Below, piece by piece: positions 1 to 6,180 of a DNA stretch of 15,556 nt. The translations under genes were made by a program, and so were the position numbers. Under the pieces are notes generated by a model that did not search any database, had not been told where the DNA came from, and was given only the letters and a program-made list of their open reading frames with translations. Position 1 is the stretch's first letter, and the number at the start of each line of letters is the position of its first letter. Source of the DNA: JBOHHM01 sp050725495 (GTDB lineage: Bacteria > Pseudomonadota > Gammaproteobacteria > Burkholderiales > Burkholderiaceae_C). Where the stretch lies: contig JBOHHM010000153.1 of the NCBI GenBank assembly GCA_050725495.1, positions 1 to 15,556 of the forward strand, given 5' to 3'.

Positions 1-462
1 CCCACCTGGGCCGACGTGGCTTGGCTGCAGGCCCAGACCCGCTTGCCCGTGCTGCTCAAGGGCGTGCTGCACAAAGACGACGCGCGCCAGGCGGCGGCCC
101 TCGGCCTGGCCGGTCTGATCGTGTCCAACCATGGCGGCCGCACCCTGGACACCAGTGCGGCGACCGCGGCCGTGCTGCCGCGCATCGCCGAAGCGCTCGC
201 CGGCAGCCTGCCCCTGCTGGTCGACGGCGGCATCCGCCGCGGCACCGACGTGCTCAAAGCCCTGGCCCTGGGCGCCCAGGCCGTGCTGGTGGGCCGCCCC
301 TATGTCTATGGGCTGGCCAATGCCGGGGCGGTGGGCGTGGCCCATGTGCTGCGCCTGCTGCGCGACGAGCTTGAAATCGCCATGGCACTGTGCGGCTGTG
401 CCACGCTGGCCCAGGCCTCGCCGGCCCTGCTGTTCGGGCACACCGGGCCGGACAGCGCCTGA
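1..462 (+). CDS. FMN-dependent alpha-hydroxy-acid dehydrogenase (lactate/glycolate oxidase family), 3' part
   Basis: The reading frame is open from base 1, so the N-terminal half lies outside the window; 153 C-terminal residues are visible. Family knowledge: these enzymes oxidise L-2-hydroxy acids such as lactate, glycolate or mandelate to 2-oxo acids using FMN in a TIM barrel. The visible part carries the signature pieces in order: LLKGVL (FMN-contacting Lys, visible residue 20), SNHGGRTLD with the catalytic His at 44 and substrate-binding Arg at 47, then LVDGGIRRGTDVLKALALGA and VGRPYVYGLA, which bind the FMN phosphate. The protein ends about 50 residues after the last motif, as in intact family members, so the 3' end is normal. 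Which hydroxy acid is used cannot be told from this half. No clear terminator follows; the next promoter starts 29 nt after the stop. Confidence 0.93.
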   Translation, partial: PTWADVAWLQAQTRLPVLLKGVLHKDDARQAAALGLAGLIVSNHGGRTLDTSAATAAVLPRIAEALAGSLPLLVDGGIRRGTDVLKALALGAQAVLVGRPYVYGLANAGAVGVAHVLRLLRDELEIAMALCGCATLAQASPALLFGHTGPDSA

Positions 463-490
463 ACAGGAAAACAGAAAATGCGCATGGTTA

Positions 491-520
491 TTGCAAATGC
501 GACAGATTCGTATTTATAAT
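491..520 (+). promoter_or_regulatory. Sigma-70-type promoter of bfd
   Basis: A TTGCAA hexamer at 491-496 (4 of 6 to TTGACA) and a perfect TATAAT at 515-520 are separated by 18 bp. Transcription would start near 527, leaving a leader of about 35 nt before the bfd ATG at 562. The spacer is overlapped by a Fur-like box. This is the strongest -10 match noticed in the window. Confidence 0.65.
496..514. promoter_or_regulatory. Candidate Fur box in the bfd promoter
   Basis: The 19 bp AATGCGACAGATTCGTATT match the palindromic form AATGATAATNATTATCATT at 12 of 18 specified positions, including both outer arms (AATG and ATT) and the inner ATT. The site lies between the -35 and -10 elements, where bound Fur-Fe would block RNA polymerase. 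Bfd, TonB and ExbBD are classic Fur-repressed genes, so the context fits, although the match is clearly weaker than the hemP box. Confidence 0.45.
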
Positions 521-561
521 TTCCCATCTTCAACAGCCAGCCAGCATTCCTGCCTGCCGCC

Positions 562-831
562 ATGATTGTTTGCGTTTGCCACCGGGTTTCCGACCGTGAT
601 ATTGCCCACCATGTCCGTGGCGGCATGAGCTTTGACGACATCCAGCTCGAGCTCGGCGTGGCCACCCAATGCGGGCAATGCGAGAGCTGCGCCCGCGATG
701 TGGTGGCGCGATGCTCCAGCGCCTACCCAGTCGCTCATTTGCACAAAGACGGCGCATCCACGATCCAGCTCGCCAGCTCCATCACACAGGGCAAGGCATG
801 GAACTCCTCGCAGCCCTCGGTGGCAGCCTGA
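562..831 (+). CDS. bfd: Bacterioferritin-associated ferredoxin
   Basis: An 89-residue protein with the Bfd-type [2Fe-2S] pattern: CVC at residues 4-6 and CGQC at 37-40, matching the C4, C6, C38, C41 spacing of E. coli Bfd. Two further cysteines follow at 43 and 51. Family knowledge: Bfd docks on bacterioferritin and delivers electrons that reduce the ferric core, so iron is released when cells are starved. The domain ends near residue 55; the remaining 30-odd residues are a low-complexity tail, making it longer than E. coli Bfd (about 64 residues). No good Shine-Dalgarno sequence precedes the ATG. It is first in a probable iron-regulated transcript with tonB, exbB and exbD. Confidence 0.9.
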   Translation: MIVCVCHRVSDRDIAHHVRGGMSFDDIQLELGVATQCGQCESCARDVVARCSSAYPVAHLHKDGASTIQLASSITQGKAWNSSQPSVAA

Positions 832-872
832 TTCTGGTCATGGCCTCGGCCTGGTGGATTTTCCGCCTGTAG
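798..872 (+). CDS. Possible 24-residue single-pass membrane peptide
   Basis: A short frame starts inside the 3' end of bfd (34-nt overlap, different frame) and ends before tonB. The product begins MELLAALGGSLILVMASAWW and ends IFRL, almost wholly hydrophobic with a short basic end, as expected for a one-pass inner-membrane miniprotein. A weak AAGG lies just 5' of the ATG. I know of no family for it. It could be chance, because high-GC sequence often gives Leu/Ala-rich frames, but the position between bfd and tonB and the clean TM-like composition make it worth listing. Low confidence. Confidence 0.3.
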   Translation: MELLAALGGSLILVMASAWWIFRL

Positions 873-893
873 CCGCAACCCAATAGCCGCACC

Positions 894-919
894 TGGCGTG
901 GTGCCTTGCCATCACGCCA
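894..919 (+). other. Strong hairpin between bfd and tonB
   Basis: TGGCGTGGTG at 894-903 pairs with CATCACGCCA at 910-919 across a 6-nt loop, giving a 10-bp stem with one G-U pair. It lies 22 nt before the tonB ATG. No T-tract follows, so it is not a canonical terminator. It may be an attenuating, processing or mRNA-stability element that lets bfd be expressed at a different level from tonB-exbB-exbD. The function is inference. Confidence 0.45.
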
Positions 920-941
920 TGGTCCGCTTCGCTCCTAAACT

Positions 942-1634
942 ATGACCTTGTCTGTCCGCCTCCCCGCCCTGCCCGGCATGAACCGCAACTTCGTCATTGC
1001 GCTCGGCGTGGTTTTGTTCCACGCAGCGGCCCTATGGGCGCTGCAAACCGGACTGCTGCGCCGCGCGGTGGAAATCATCGTGCCCGCCGAGGTCCTCGGC
1101 GAATTCATCACGCCCCCGGCCCCCAAGACCGACATACCCAGGCCACCCACGCCACCGGCCCCGCTCAAGCAGCCGGTCGCCAAGACACGCCAGCCGCTGG
1201 CGGCCCCGGCACCGCAGCCGCTGGCCATCCCGGACACAAGTCCCGCACCGAACGCCCCCACGGGCGTGACCACACCCCAGCCCCCGGCCCCACCGATCGC
1301 CGCGCCTGTGGCCGTGGCTGCCGCACCGGCGGCGCCTGCCGCACCGCCCAAGGTCGAACTGCCGTCCAGCGACGCCGACTATCTGCAAAACCCCAAGCCG
1401 GCCTACCCGCCCATCAGCAAGCGTTTGGGCGAGCAGGGCAAGGTAGTCGTGCGCGTGCTCATAGGCGCGGACGGAATGCCGCAAAAAGCCGAACTGAAGA
1501 AATCAAGCGGCTTCGAACGCCTGGATCGTTCGGCCCTGGAATACATCATGAAATGCCGCTATGTCGCGGGGAAAGTCGGTGGCGTAGCCCAGGCCATGTG
1601 GTACGACGCCCCTGTCAATTTTGTTCTCGAATAA
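942..1634 (+). CDS. tonB: TonB energy-transducing protein
   Basis: 230 residues with the full TonB layout: a short cytoplasmic start, one TM helix at about 17-36, a long Pro/Ala-rich periplasmic spacer at about 58-137, and a C-terminal TonB domain at about 147-230 with the NPKPAYPP entry motif (152-157 region), GKVVVRVLI and a closing beta strand. Family knowledge: TonB couples the proton motive force, harvested by ExbB-ExbD, to outer-membrane receptors for siderophores and heme. The TM His of the E. coli SxxxH motif appears to be His27, but the Ser position is Val23. The spacer lacks the Glu-Pro/Lys-Pro runs of enteric TonB, which is common outside enterics. The start is uncertain: Met13 at 978 is an alternative and neither has a good ribosome-binding site. 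exbB follows after 15 nt. Confidence 0.94.
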   Translation: MTLSVRLPALPGMNRNFVIALGVVLFHAAALWALQTGLLRRAVEIIVPAEVLGEFITPPAPKTDIPRPPTPPAPLKQPVAKTRQPLAAPAPQPLAIPDTSPAPNAPTGVTTPQPPAPPIAAPVAVAAAPAAPAAPPKVELPSSDADYLQNPKPAYPPISKRLGEQGKVVVRVLIGADGMPQKAELKKSSGFERLDRSALEYIMKCRYVAGKVGGVAQAMWYDAPVNFVLE

Positions 1635-1649
1635 TTCTCTGGAGTAGTT

Positions 1650-2363
<714 letters not shown>

Positions 2364-2365
2364 TC

Positions 2366-2776
2366 ATGGCTTTCGGAACCCAAGACGACACTGACGAGGT
2401 GATGAACGAAATCAACATGACGCCCTTCGTGGACGTCATGCTGGTGCTGCTCATCATCTTCATCATCACCGTGCCCGTGATGAAGCATGCGGTCAATATC
2501 GACCTGCCGCGTGCGACCAACCAGCCGCAGGAAGTCAAGCCCGAGACCATCCGGCTCAGCGTGGACGCAAAGGGCCAATATTTCTGGAATGAAAACCGGG
2601 TGGAGGACCAGGATCTGGGCCCGCTGCTGCAGGCCGAAGCAGCCAAAAACCCGCAGCCGGATCTGCACATCCGCGGCGACAAGGAAGTGCGCTACGAGCG
2701 CGTGGCCCAGGCCATGGCCGCGGCGCAGCAGGCGGGGGTGAAGAAGATCGGCTTTGTGACCGAACCCAGGCACTGA
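2366..2776 (+). CDS. exbD: ExbD biopolymer transport protein
   Basis: 136 residues, close to the 141 of E. coli ExbD. A short cytoplasmic N-terminus is followed by NEINMTPFVDVMLVLLIIFI at 14-33, the single TM helix with the essential proton-carrying Asp at residue 23. The rest is the periplasmic domain that contacts TonB, with the usual features of an ExbD/TolR fold (IRGDKEVRYERVAQAMAAAQ region at 102-121). It starts 2 nt after exbB. A hairpin without T-tract follows the stop at 2790-2810, and the Fur-controlled hemP promoter comes next. The neighbours make ExbD more likely than TolR. Confidence 0.94.
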   Translation: MAFGTQDDTDEVMNEINMTPFVDVMLVLLIIFIITVPVMKHAVNIDLPRATNQPQEVKPETIRLSVDAKGQYFWNENRVEDQDLGPLLQAEAAKNPQPDLHIRGDKEVRYERVAQAMAAAQQAGVKKIGFVTEPRH

Positions 2777-2789
2777 GAGCGACGCCATG

Positions 2790-2810
2790 TCCCGGGCGCG
2801 GAGCCCGGGA
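2790..2810 (+). terminator. Perfect 8-bp GC hairpin after exbD
   Basis: TCCCGGGC at 2790-2797 and GCCCGGGA at 2803-2810 pair perfectly around the 5-nt loop GCGGA, 13 nt after the exbD stop. There is no run of T afterwards, so intrinsic termination would be weak. It could equally act as a 3' stabiliser that still allows read-through into hemP. Confidence 0.45.
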
Positions 2811-2853
2811 TGGCAACCTCAGGCAGGCACAGCAAAAATTTCCGTCACGCTGC

Positions 2854-2881
2854 TTGACTTTTAATTGCGAATCATTATCAT
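2854..2881 (+). promoter_or_regulatory. hemP promoter with overlapping Fur box
   Basis: TTGACT at 2854-2859 (5 of 6) and TATCAT at 2876-2881 (5 of 6) are 16 bp apart. The Fur box at 2861-2879 has a perfect right half, AATCATTATC (2870-2879), and a poorer left half; 13 of 19 bases match GATAATGATAATCATTATC. The box covers the spacer and -10, the usual place for Fur repression. It is one of the few AT-rich patches in the region. Confidence 0.8.
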
Positions 2882-2914
2882 TTAGATATTGCGAATTCAG
2901 TCAGGAAAAACAAG

Positions 2915-3136
2915 ATGCACGCCACGCTTACCGTCCACTCCCTCTTCAGCCCCGCAAGCCGCGATCACGCGCCTGATGGCCTGCAGAACCTGGACGATGA
3001 AAGCCTGGGCAACGCGGCGCAAGTGGTCGACAGCACCGAACTGCTCAGGGGCCACAAGGCCGTGGCGATCAAGCACAACGGCGCCATCTACCGCCTGCAG
3101 GCCACCAAACTGGGCAAGCTGATCCTGACGAAATAG
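2915..3136 (+). CDS. hemP: Hemin uptake protein HemP/HmuP
   Basis: 73 residues. The C-terminal 30 carry the HemP family signature: LLRGHKAVAIKHNGAIYRLQ at 43-62, then TKLGKLILTK at the very end. The first 40 residues are poorly conserved, as usual. Family knowledge: HemP/HmuP is a small protein needed for expression of the heme receptor and heme-transport genes in several alpha- and betaproteobacteria, acting as a DNA-binding co-activator rather than a transporter. The ATG is preceded by AGGA at 2903-2906 with an 8-nt gap and by a Fur box. In most relatives a TonB-dependent heme receptor follows; here two hairpins with T-tracts follow instead. Confidence 0.92.
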   Translation: MHATLTVHSLFSPASRDHAPDGLQNLDDESLGNAAQVVDSTELLRGHKAVAIKHNGAIYRLQATKLGKLILTK

Positions 3137-3150
3137 GTTTCATCGTGGGG

Positions 3151-3190
3151 CGACTCGAAGACTTGCCACAAGTCTCCAAGGGTCGTTTTT
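3151..3190 (+). terminator. Intrinsic terminator of hemP
   Basis: GACTTG at 3160-3165 pairs with CAAGTC at 3169-3174 around a 3-nt loop. An outer CGAC (3151-3154) pairs with GTCG (3182-3185) across an internal loop. Five T residues (3186-3190) follow at once. It begins 14 nt after the hemP stop. Confidence 0.6.
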
Positions 3191-3229
3191 GCTAGCCAAC
3201 GGGCTCGCCCGACTAGCCAAGCATTTTTT
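3191..3229 (+). terminator. Second terminator-like hairpin after hemP
   Basis: GCTAG at 3191-3195 pairs with CTAGC at 3213-3217, enclosing CGGG (3200-3203) paired with CCCG (3208-3211). A T6 run sits at 3224-3229. CTAGCCAA also occurs twice as a direct repeat (3192-3199 and 3213-3220). Together with the preceding hairpin it makes a tandem stop downstream of hemP. Confidence 0.5.
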
Positions 3230-3283
3230 CCGCGGCATCATGAAAAACGTCGACTTCTCCATCGGCGTTTTGCTGTTTTTGGG

Positions 3284-3330
3284 CTGCCGCCCTTATCCAT
3301 CGGGCGACAGATGCTATCAAATCAAGAGCA
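3284..3330 (-). repeat. Short interspersed repeat with hairpin, 3' of the HbpS-like gene
   Basis: On the minus strand this stretch begins right after the HbpS-like stop and reads CTTGATTTGATAGCATCTG, then CGCCCGATGGATAAGGGCG. Positions 3284-3292 and 3302-3310 form a 9-position stem around a 9-nt loop; the one irregular pair is C-A in plus-strand RNA but a G-U wobble in minus-strand RNA, so the fold suits minus-strand transcripts. From memory, TTGATAGC followed by a GATGGATAAG-loop hairpin is a pattern that recurs many times in Comamonadaceae genomes. Whether it is repeated in this genome cannot be seen from one window. Confidence 0.4.
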
Positions 3331-3331
3331 G

Positions 3332-3739
3332 TTAAAGGCCCAGGACGGCAATGCCGGCCTTCGCAATCTGGGCGTCTTCGCTGGACTTCACGCCGCTCAC
3401 GCCGACGGCGCCCAGGCACTGACCGTCCTGGACGATCGGCACGCCGCCTTCGAGCAGGCCTTGCAGGTTGGGCGCGCTGAGAAAGGACACGCGCCCACCA
3501 TTGACCATATCCTCATAGACCTTGCTCTCGCGCCGGCCCAGGGCCGCTGTGTGGGCCTTGGCCGGGGCAATGTGGGCAGAAATGGCGGCGGCGCCATCGA
3601 GGCGCTGCAGCCACAGCAGGTGGCCGCCATCGTCGACGATGGCAATGCTGACGGACCAGTTGTTCTTCACGGCTTCAGCTTCGGCCGCGGCGGCGATTTT
3701 CTTGATGTCGGCGAGTTCGAGAGAGAGTCTGGTCTTCAT
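3332..3739 (-). CDS. GlcG/HbpS family heme-binding-type protein
   Basis: 135 residues, one compact GlcG/HbpS (DUF336, Haem_degrading) domain. Typical pieces are SIAIVDDGGHLLWLQRLDGA at 31-50, IAPAKAHTAALGRRESKVYE at 57-76, GGVPIVQDGQCLGAVGVSG at 97-115 and the final EDAQIAKAGIAVL. No signal peptide is visible, so a cytoplasmic location is expected, unlike secreted HbpS of Streptomyces. Members bind heme or its products, or serve as accessory proteins in small-molecule pathways, and the function of most is not established. Its place convergent to hemP invites a heme role, but it is on the other strand behind two hairpins, so this is only inference. No strong ribosome-binding site precedes the ATG at 3739. 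Confidence 0.85.
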   Translation of the reverse strand: MKTRLSLELADIKKIAAAAEAEAVKNNWSVSIAIVDDGGHLLWLQRLDGAAAISAHIAPAKAHTAALGRRESKVYEDMVNGGRVSFLSAPNLQGLLEGGVPIVQDGQCLGAVGVSGVKSSEDAQIAKAGIAVLGL

Positions 3740-3852
3740 GACTTGATGAACAACAATAAAGAGGGTCGAGCATAACGGCTATCCAGCCCTGCCATCGCCC
3801 GGTCGGGGCAAAAGCAGTTTTTGCAGAAATTGGGAGGCGCCATCGCCGCCGC

Positions 3853-3882
3853 TTGGGCGAACCGCACAAAACATCCTAGAAT
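3853..3882 (+). promoter_or_regulatory. Possible promoter of the BI-1/YccA gene
   Basis: TAGAAT at 3877-3882 matches TATAAT at 5 of 6 positions. TTGGGC at 3853-3858 lies 18 bp upstream but matches TTGACA only in its first three bases. The ATG is 42 nt downstream. This is weak support. The rest of 3740-3923 shows nothing else. Confidence 0.3.
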
Positions 3883-3923
3883 TCAGGGATCTGCACTTTG
3901 CAGCCGCAACAGGAGTTCCAGAC

Positions 3924-4625
3924 ATGAATGACCGCGTACCAACCGTCGACCCGAATGCTGGTTATGGCTATGCCGTATCGCAGGAGCAACGCAACCGGGT
4001 GCTGCGCAACACCTACTGGCTGCTGGCCCTGAGCCTGCTGCCCACCGTGCTGGGCGCTTGGCTGGGCATGGCCACCGGCATCACCCGCTCGCTGACCGGC
4101 GGCATGGGCCTGATCGTGTTCCTGGGCGGCGCCTTCGGCTTCATATTCGCGATCGAAAAGACCAAGAACTCGGGCGCCGGCGTGCCCGTCCTGCTGGGCT
4201 TCACCTTCTTCATGGGCCTGATGCTGTCGCGCCTGATCGCGATGGTGCTGGGCTTCAAGAACGGCCCCGACCTGGTCATGACCGCCTTTGGCGGCACGGC
4301 CGGCGTGTTCTTCGTGATGGCCAGCCTGGCCAGCGTGATCAAGCGCGACCTCTCGGGCCTTGGCAAGTGGCTGTTTGTCGGCGCCGTTGTGCTGATGGTC
4401 GGCGCCATCATCAATGTGTTCGTCGGCTCGACAGCCGGCATGATGGCCATCTCGGTGGCGGCCATTGCGATTTTCAGCGCCTACATGCTGTACGACCTCA
4501 AGCAGATCATCGACGGCGGCGAAACCAACTACATCAGCGCCACGCTGGCGCTCTATCTGGACATCTTCAACGTGTTCCAGAGCCTGCTGGCGCTGCTGGG
4601 CATTGTCGGCGGCGACAGCGACTAA
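3924..4625 (+). CDS. Bax inhibitor-1/YccA family membrane protein
   Basis: 233 residues with seven predicted TM helices, at roughly 30-50, 57-77, 86-108, 117-138, 147-168, 172-192 and 207-229. The family's C-terminal signature is plain: SAYMLYDLKQIIDGG at 185-199 and LALYLDIFNVFQSLLALLG at 208-226. Asp191 and Asp213 fall where the family has its conserved acidic residues; in Bacillus YetJ such a pair controls a pH-sensitive calcium leak. E. coli YccA interacts with the FtsH protease, and the role of this copy is not known. The start is supported by AGGAG at 3911-3915, 8 nt before the ATG. It appears to be a single-gene unit ending at a shared terminator with rlmD. Confidence 0.92.
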   Translation: MNDRVPTVDPNAGYGYAVSQEQRNRVLRNTYWLLALSLLPTVLGAWLGMATGITRSLTGGMGLIVFLGGAFGFIFAIEKTKNSGAGVPVLLGFTFFMGLMLSRLIAMVLGFKNGPDLVMTAFGGTAGVFFVMASLASVIKRDLSGLGKWLFVGAVVLMVGAIINVFVGSTAGMMAISVAAIAIFSAYMLYDLKQIIDGGETNYISATLALYLDIFNVFQSLLALLGIVGGDSD

Positions 4626-4668
4626 GCAGGCCTTGGGGGCTCCATGCCCCGACGGCGAGTTAGAAAGC

Positions 4669-4690
4669 AAAGGGGCCTGCGGGCCTCTTT
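4669..4690. terminator. Bidirectional terminator between the YccA-family gene and rlmD
   Basis: AAAGGGGCC (4669-4677) and GGCCTCTTT (4682-4690) form a 9-bp stem with one G-U pair and the loop TGCG. The A/T ends of the stem supply a short T-run in both directions, and the two flanking genes converge on it. A smaller hairpin, GGGGC/GCCCC around TCCAT, sits just upstream at 4636-4650. Confidence 0.65.
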
Positions 4691-4691
4691 G

Positions 4692-6095
4692 TCATGTGCG
4701 CTCGAACACCGCGATGGACTCCACATGGGCTGTGTGCGGGAACATGTTGACCACGCCGGCGGCCGTGCACCGATAGCCGGCCTGGTGCACCAGCAGGCCG
4801 GCGTCGCGGGCCAGCGTGGCTGGGCTGCAGCTCACGTAGACAATGCGCTTCGGGGCGGTCCAACCCTGCCGCAGCTCGGGCTGCTGGTGCAAGTCCGCCA
4901 GCGCCTTGGCCAGCGCAAAAGCGCCTTCGCGCGGCGGATCGACCAGCCATTTGTCGGCGACGCCGTCCAGCATGAGCCGTTCGGGCGTCATCTCAAACAG
5001 GTTGCGTGCTACAAATTTTGTAACTGCCAGCCCCCTTCCCTTGTGGGCTGAAGCGCTGTTTCTTTCATAGTTCTGGCGCGAACGGGCGACCAGCGCCTCG
5101 CTGCCCTCGACGCCCAGCACCTCGCGCGCCTGGGTGGCAATGGGCAGCGTGAAGTTGCCGAGTCCGCAGAACCAGTCGATCACGCGCTCGTGCTGCTGCG
5201 CATCAAGCAGGCGCAGCGCTCGACTGACCAGCACGCGGTTGATCTGCGAATTGACCTGGGTGAAATCGGTGGGCTTGAACGGCATGGTGATGCCGAATTC
5301 GGGCAACGCGTAGGCCAGCTCGGGGCCGCCTTCATCGAGCAGATGAACCGTCTCCGGCCCCTTGGGTTGCAGCCACCACTGAACACCGGGGTGCTCGGCA
5401 GCGAAGGCCCGCAGCCGGGCCAGGTCGCCCGGGCTCAAGGGCTCCAGATGGCGCAGCACCAGCGCCGTCACCTCGTCACCGCAGGCCAGCTCGATCTGCG
5501 GACAGGTCTCGATCGCGTCCATGGCACCGATCAACTCGCGCAGCGGCACCAGCATGGCGCTCACATGGGGCGGCAGCACGGGGCAGACGCTCATGTCGGC
5601 CACATAGCGGCTCTTGCGCTCGTGAAAACCGACCAGCACCACGCCCTTCTTGCGCACATGGCGTACCGACAGCCGGGCGCGGTAGCGGTAGCCCCAGGCC
5701 GGGCCTTCGATCGGGCGCAGCAGGCTTTCGGGCTTGACCTTGCCCAGATGCCAGAGGTTGTCTTCCAGCACCCGCTGTTTGGTCGCCACCTGCGCGCCCA
5801 CCTGCAAATGCTGCATCTTGCAGCCACCGCAGGCGCCGGCATGCAGGCCGAAATGCGGGCAGGCCGGCCGCACGCGCTGCGAGGATTCGCGGTGGATGGC
5901 CGTGAGCGTGGCCTGCTCCCAGTTGTTCTTCTTGCGGTAGGTGTTGGCGCTCACCAGCTCGAACGGCAGGGCTCCTTCGATGAACACCACCTTGCCGTCG
6001 GCCTTGTGCGCCACGCCCTGGGCTTCGAGGTCCAGCGACTCGACCTCCAGCCAGTCGGGCGGCAGGGATGAATGTTTCTCAATCGGATCTGTCAT
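4692..6095 (-). CDS. rlmD: 23S rRNA (uracil(1939)-C(5))-methyltransferase RlmD
   Basis: 467 residues (E. coli RlmD about 433). A TRAM RNA-binding domain (about 14-70) is followed by four cysteines for the [4Fe-4S] cluster at 79, 89, 92 and 171 (the CGGC motif is at 89-92), a central RNA-contacting region, and a SAM methyltransferase domain from about 280: IDWFCGLGNFTLPIA at 306-320, VDPPREG at 385-391, the nucleophile Cys423 in YVSCSPATLARD, and the terminal MFPHTAHVES with the general-base Glu459. It methylates U1939 of 23S rRNA with SAM. Residues about 345-360 (NSASAHKGRGLAVTK) have no counterpart in E. coli between the QN and N-L-E segments, and their DNA is hairpin-rich, suggesting an in-frame repeat insertion. 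The stop codon lies one base beyond the bidirectional terminator stem. Confidence 0.95.
   Translation of the reverse strand: MTDPIEKHSSLPPDWLEVESLDLEAQGVAHKADGKVVFIEGALPFELVSANTYRKKNNWEQATLTAIHRESSQRVRPACPHFGLHAGACGGCKMQHLQVGAQVATKQRVLEDNLWHLGKVKPESLLRPIEGPAWGYRYRARLSVRHVRKKGVVLVGFHERKSRYVADMSVCPVLPPHVSAMLVPLRELIGAMDAIETCPQIELACGDEVTALVLRHLEPLSPGDLARLRAFAAEHPGVQWWLQPKGPETVHLLDEGGPELAYALPEFGITMPFKPTDFTQVNSQINRVLVSRALRLLDAQQHERVIDWFCGLGNFTLPIATQAREVLGVEGSEALVARSRQNYERNSASAHKGRGLAVTKFVARNLFEMTPERLMLDGVADKWLVDPPREGAFALAKALADLHQQPELRQGWTAPKRIVYVSCSPATLARDAGLLVHQAGYRCTAAGVVNMFPHTAHVESIAVFERT
5008..5065 (-). repeat. Candidate short repeat inserted in frame within rlmD
   Basis: The stretch contains the odd palindrome TACAAATTTTGTA (5010-5022) and an inverted repeat CAGCCC (5028-5033)/GGGCTG (5045-5050), followed by AAGCGCTGTTTCTTTCAT. 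It is locally AT-richer than rlmD around it and encodes the low-complexity segment at residues 345-363, absent from E. coli RlmD. GCTACAAA-type arms beside an AAGCGC-containing hairpin resemble Comamonadaceae interspersed repeats as I remember them. Boundaries are approximate. Confidence 0.45.
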
Positions 6096-6180
6096 CCCCG
6101 AATTGTCTCAGGCGCCGATGCCCCTTCTGCAGCCCACCTCTTTCACGCACTGCGGCAGCGCCGTGTTGGCGGCCCGCGGC

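Noticed and set aside
3311..3775. 154-codon plus-strand frame
   Set aside because: Antisense to the GlcG/HbpS-type gene, which has clear family motifs.
3876..4670. 264-codon open frame on the minus strand
   Set aside because: Antisense to the BI-1/YccA gene and crossing its terminator; His/Gln/Ala-rich shadow composition.
5190..6071. 293-codon open frame on the plus strand
   Set aside because: It lies wholly antisense to rlmD, whose cluster cysteines and methyltransferase motifs are unmistakable. The composition (Gln/His/Arg-rich) is typical of antisense frames in high-GC DNA.
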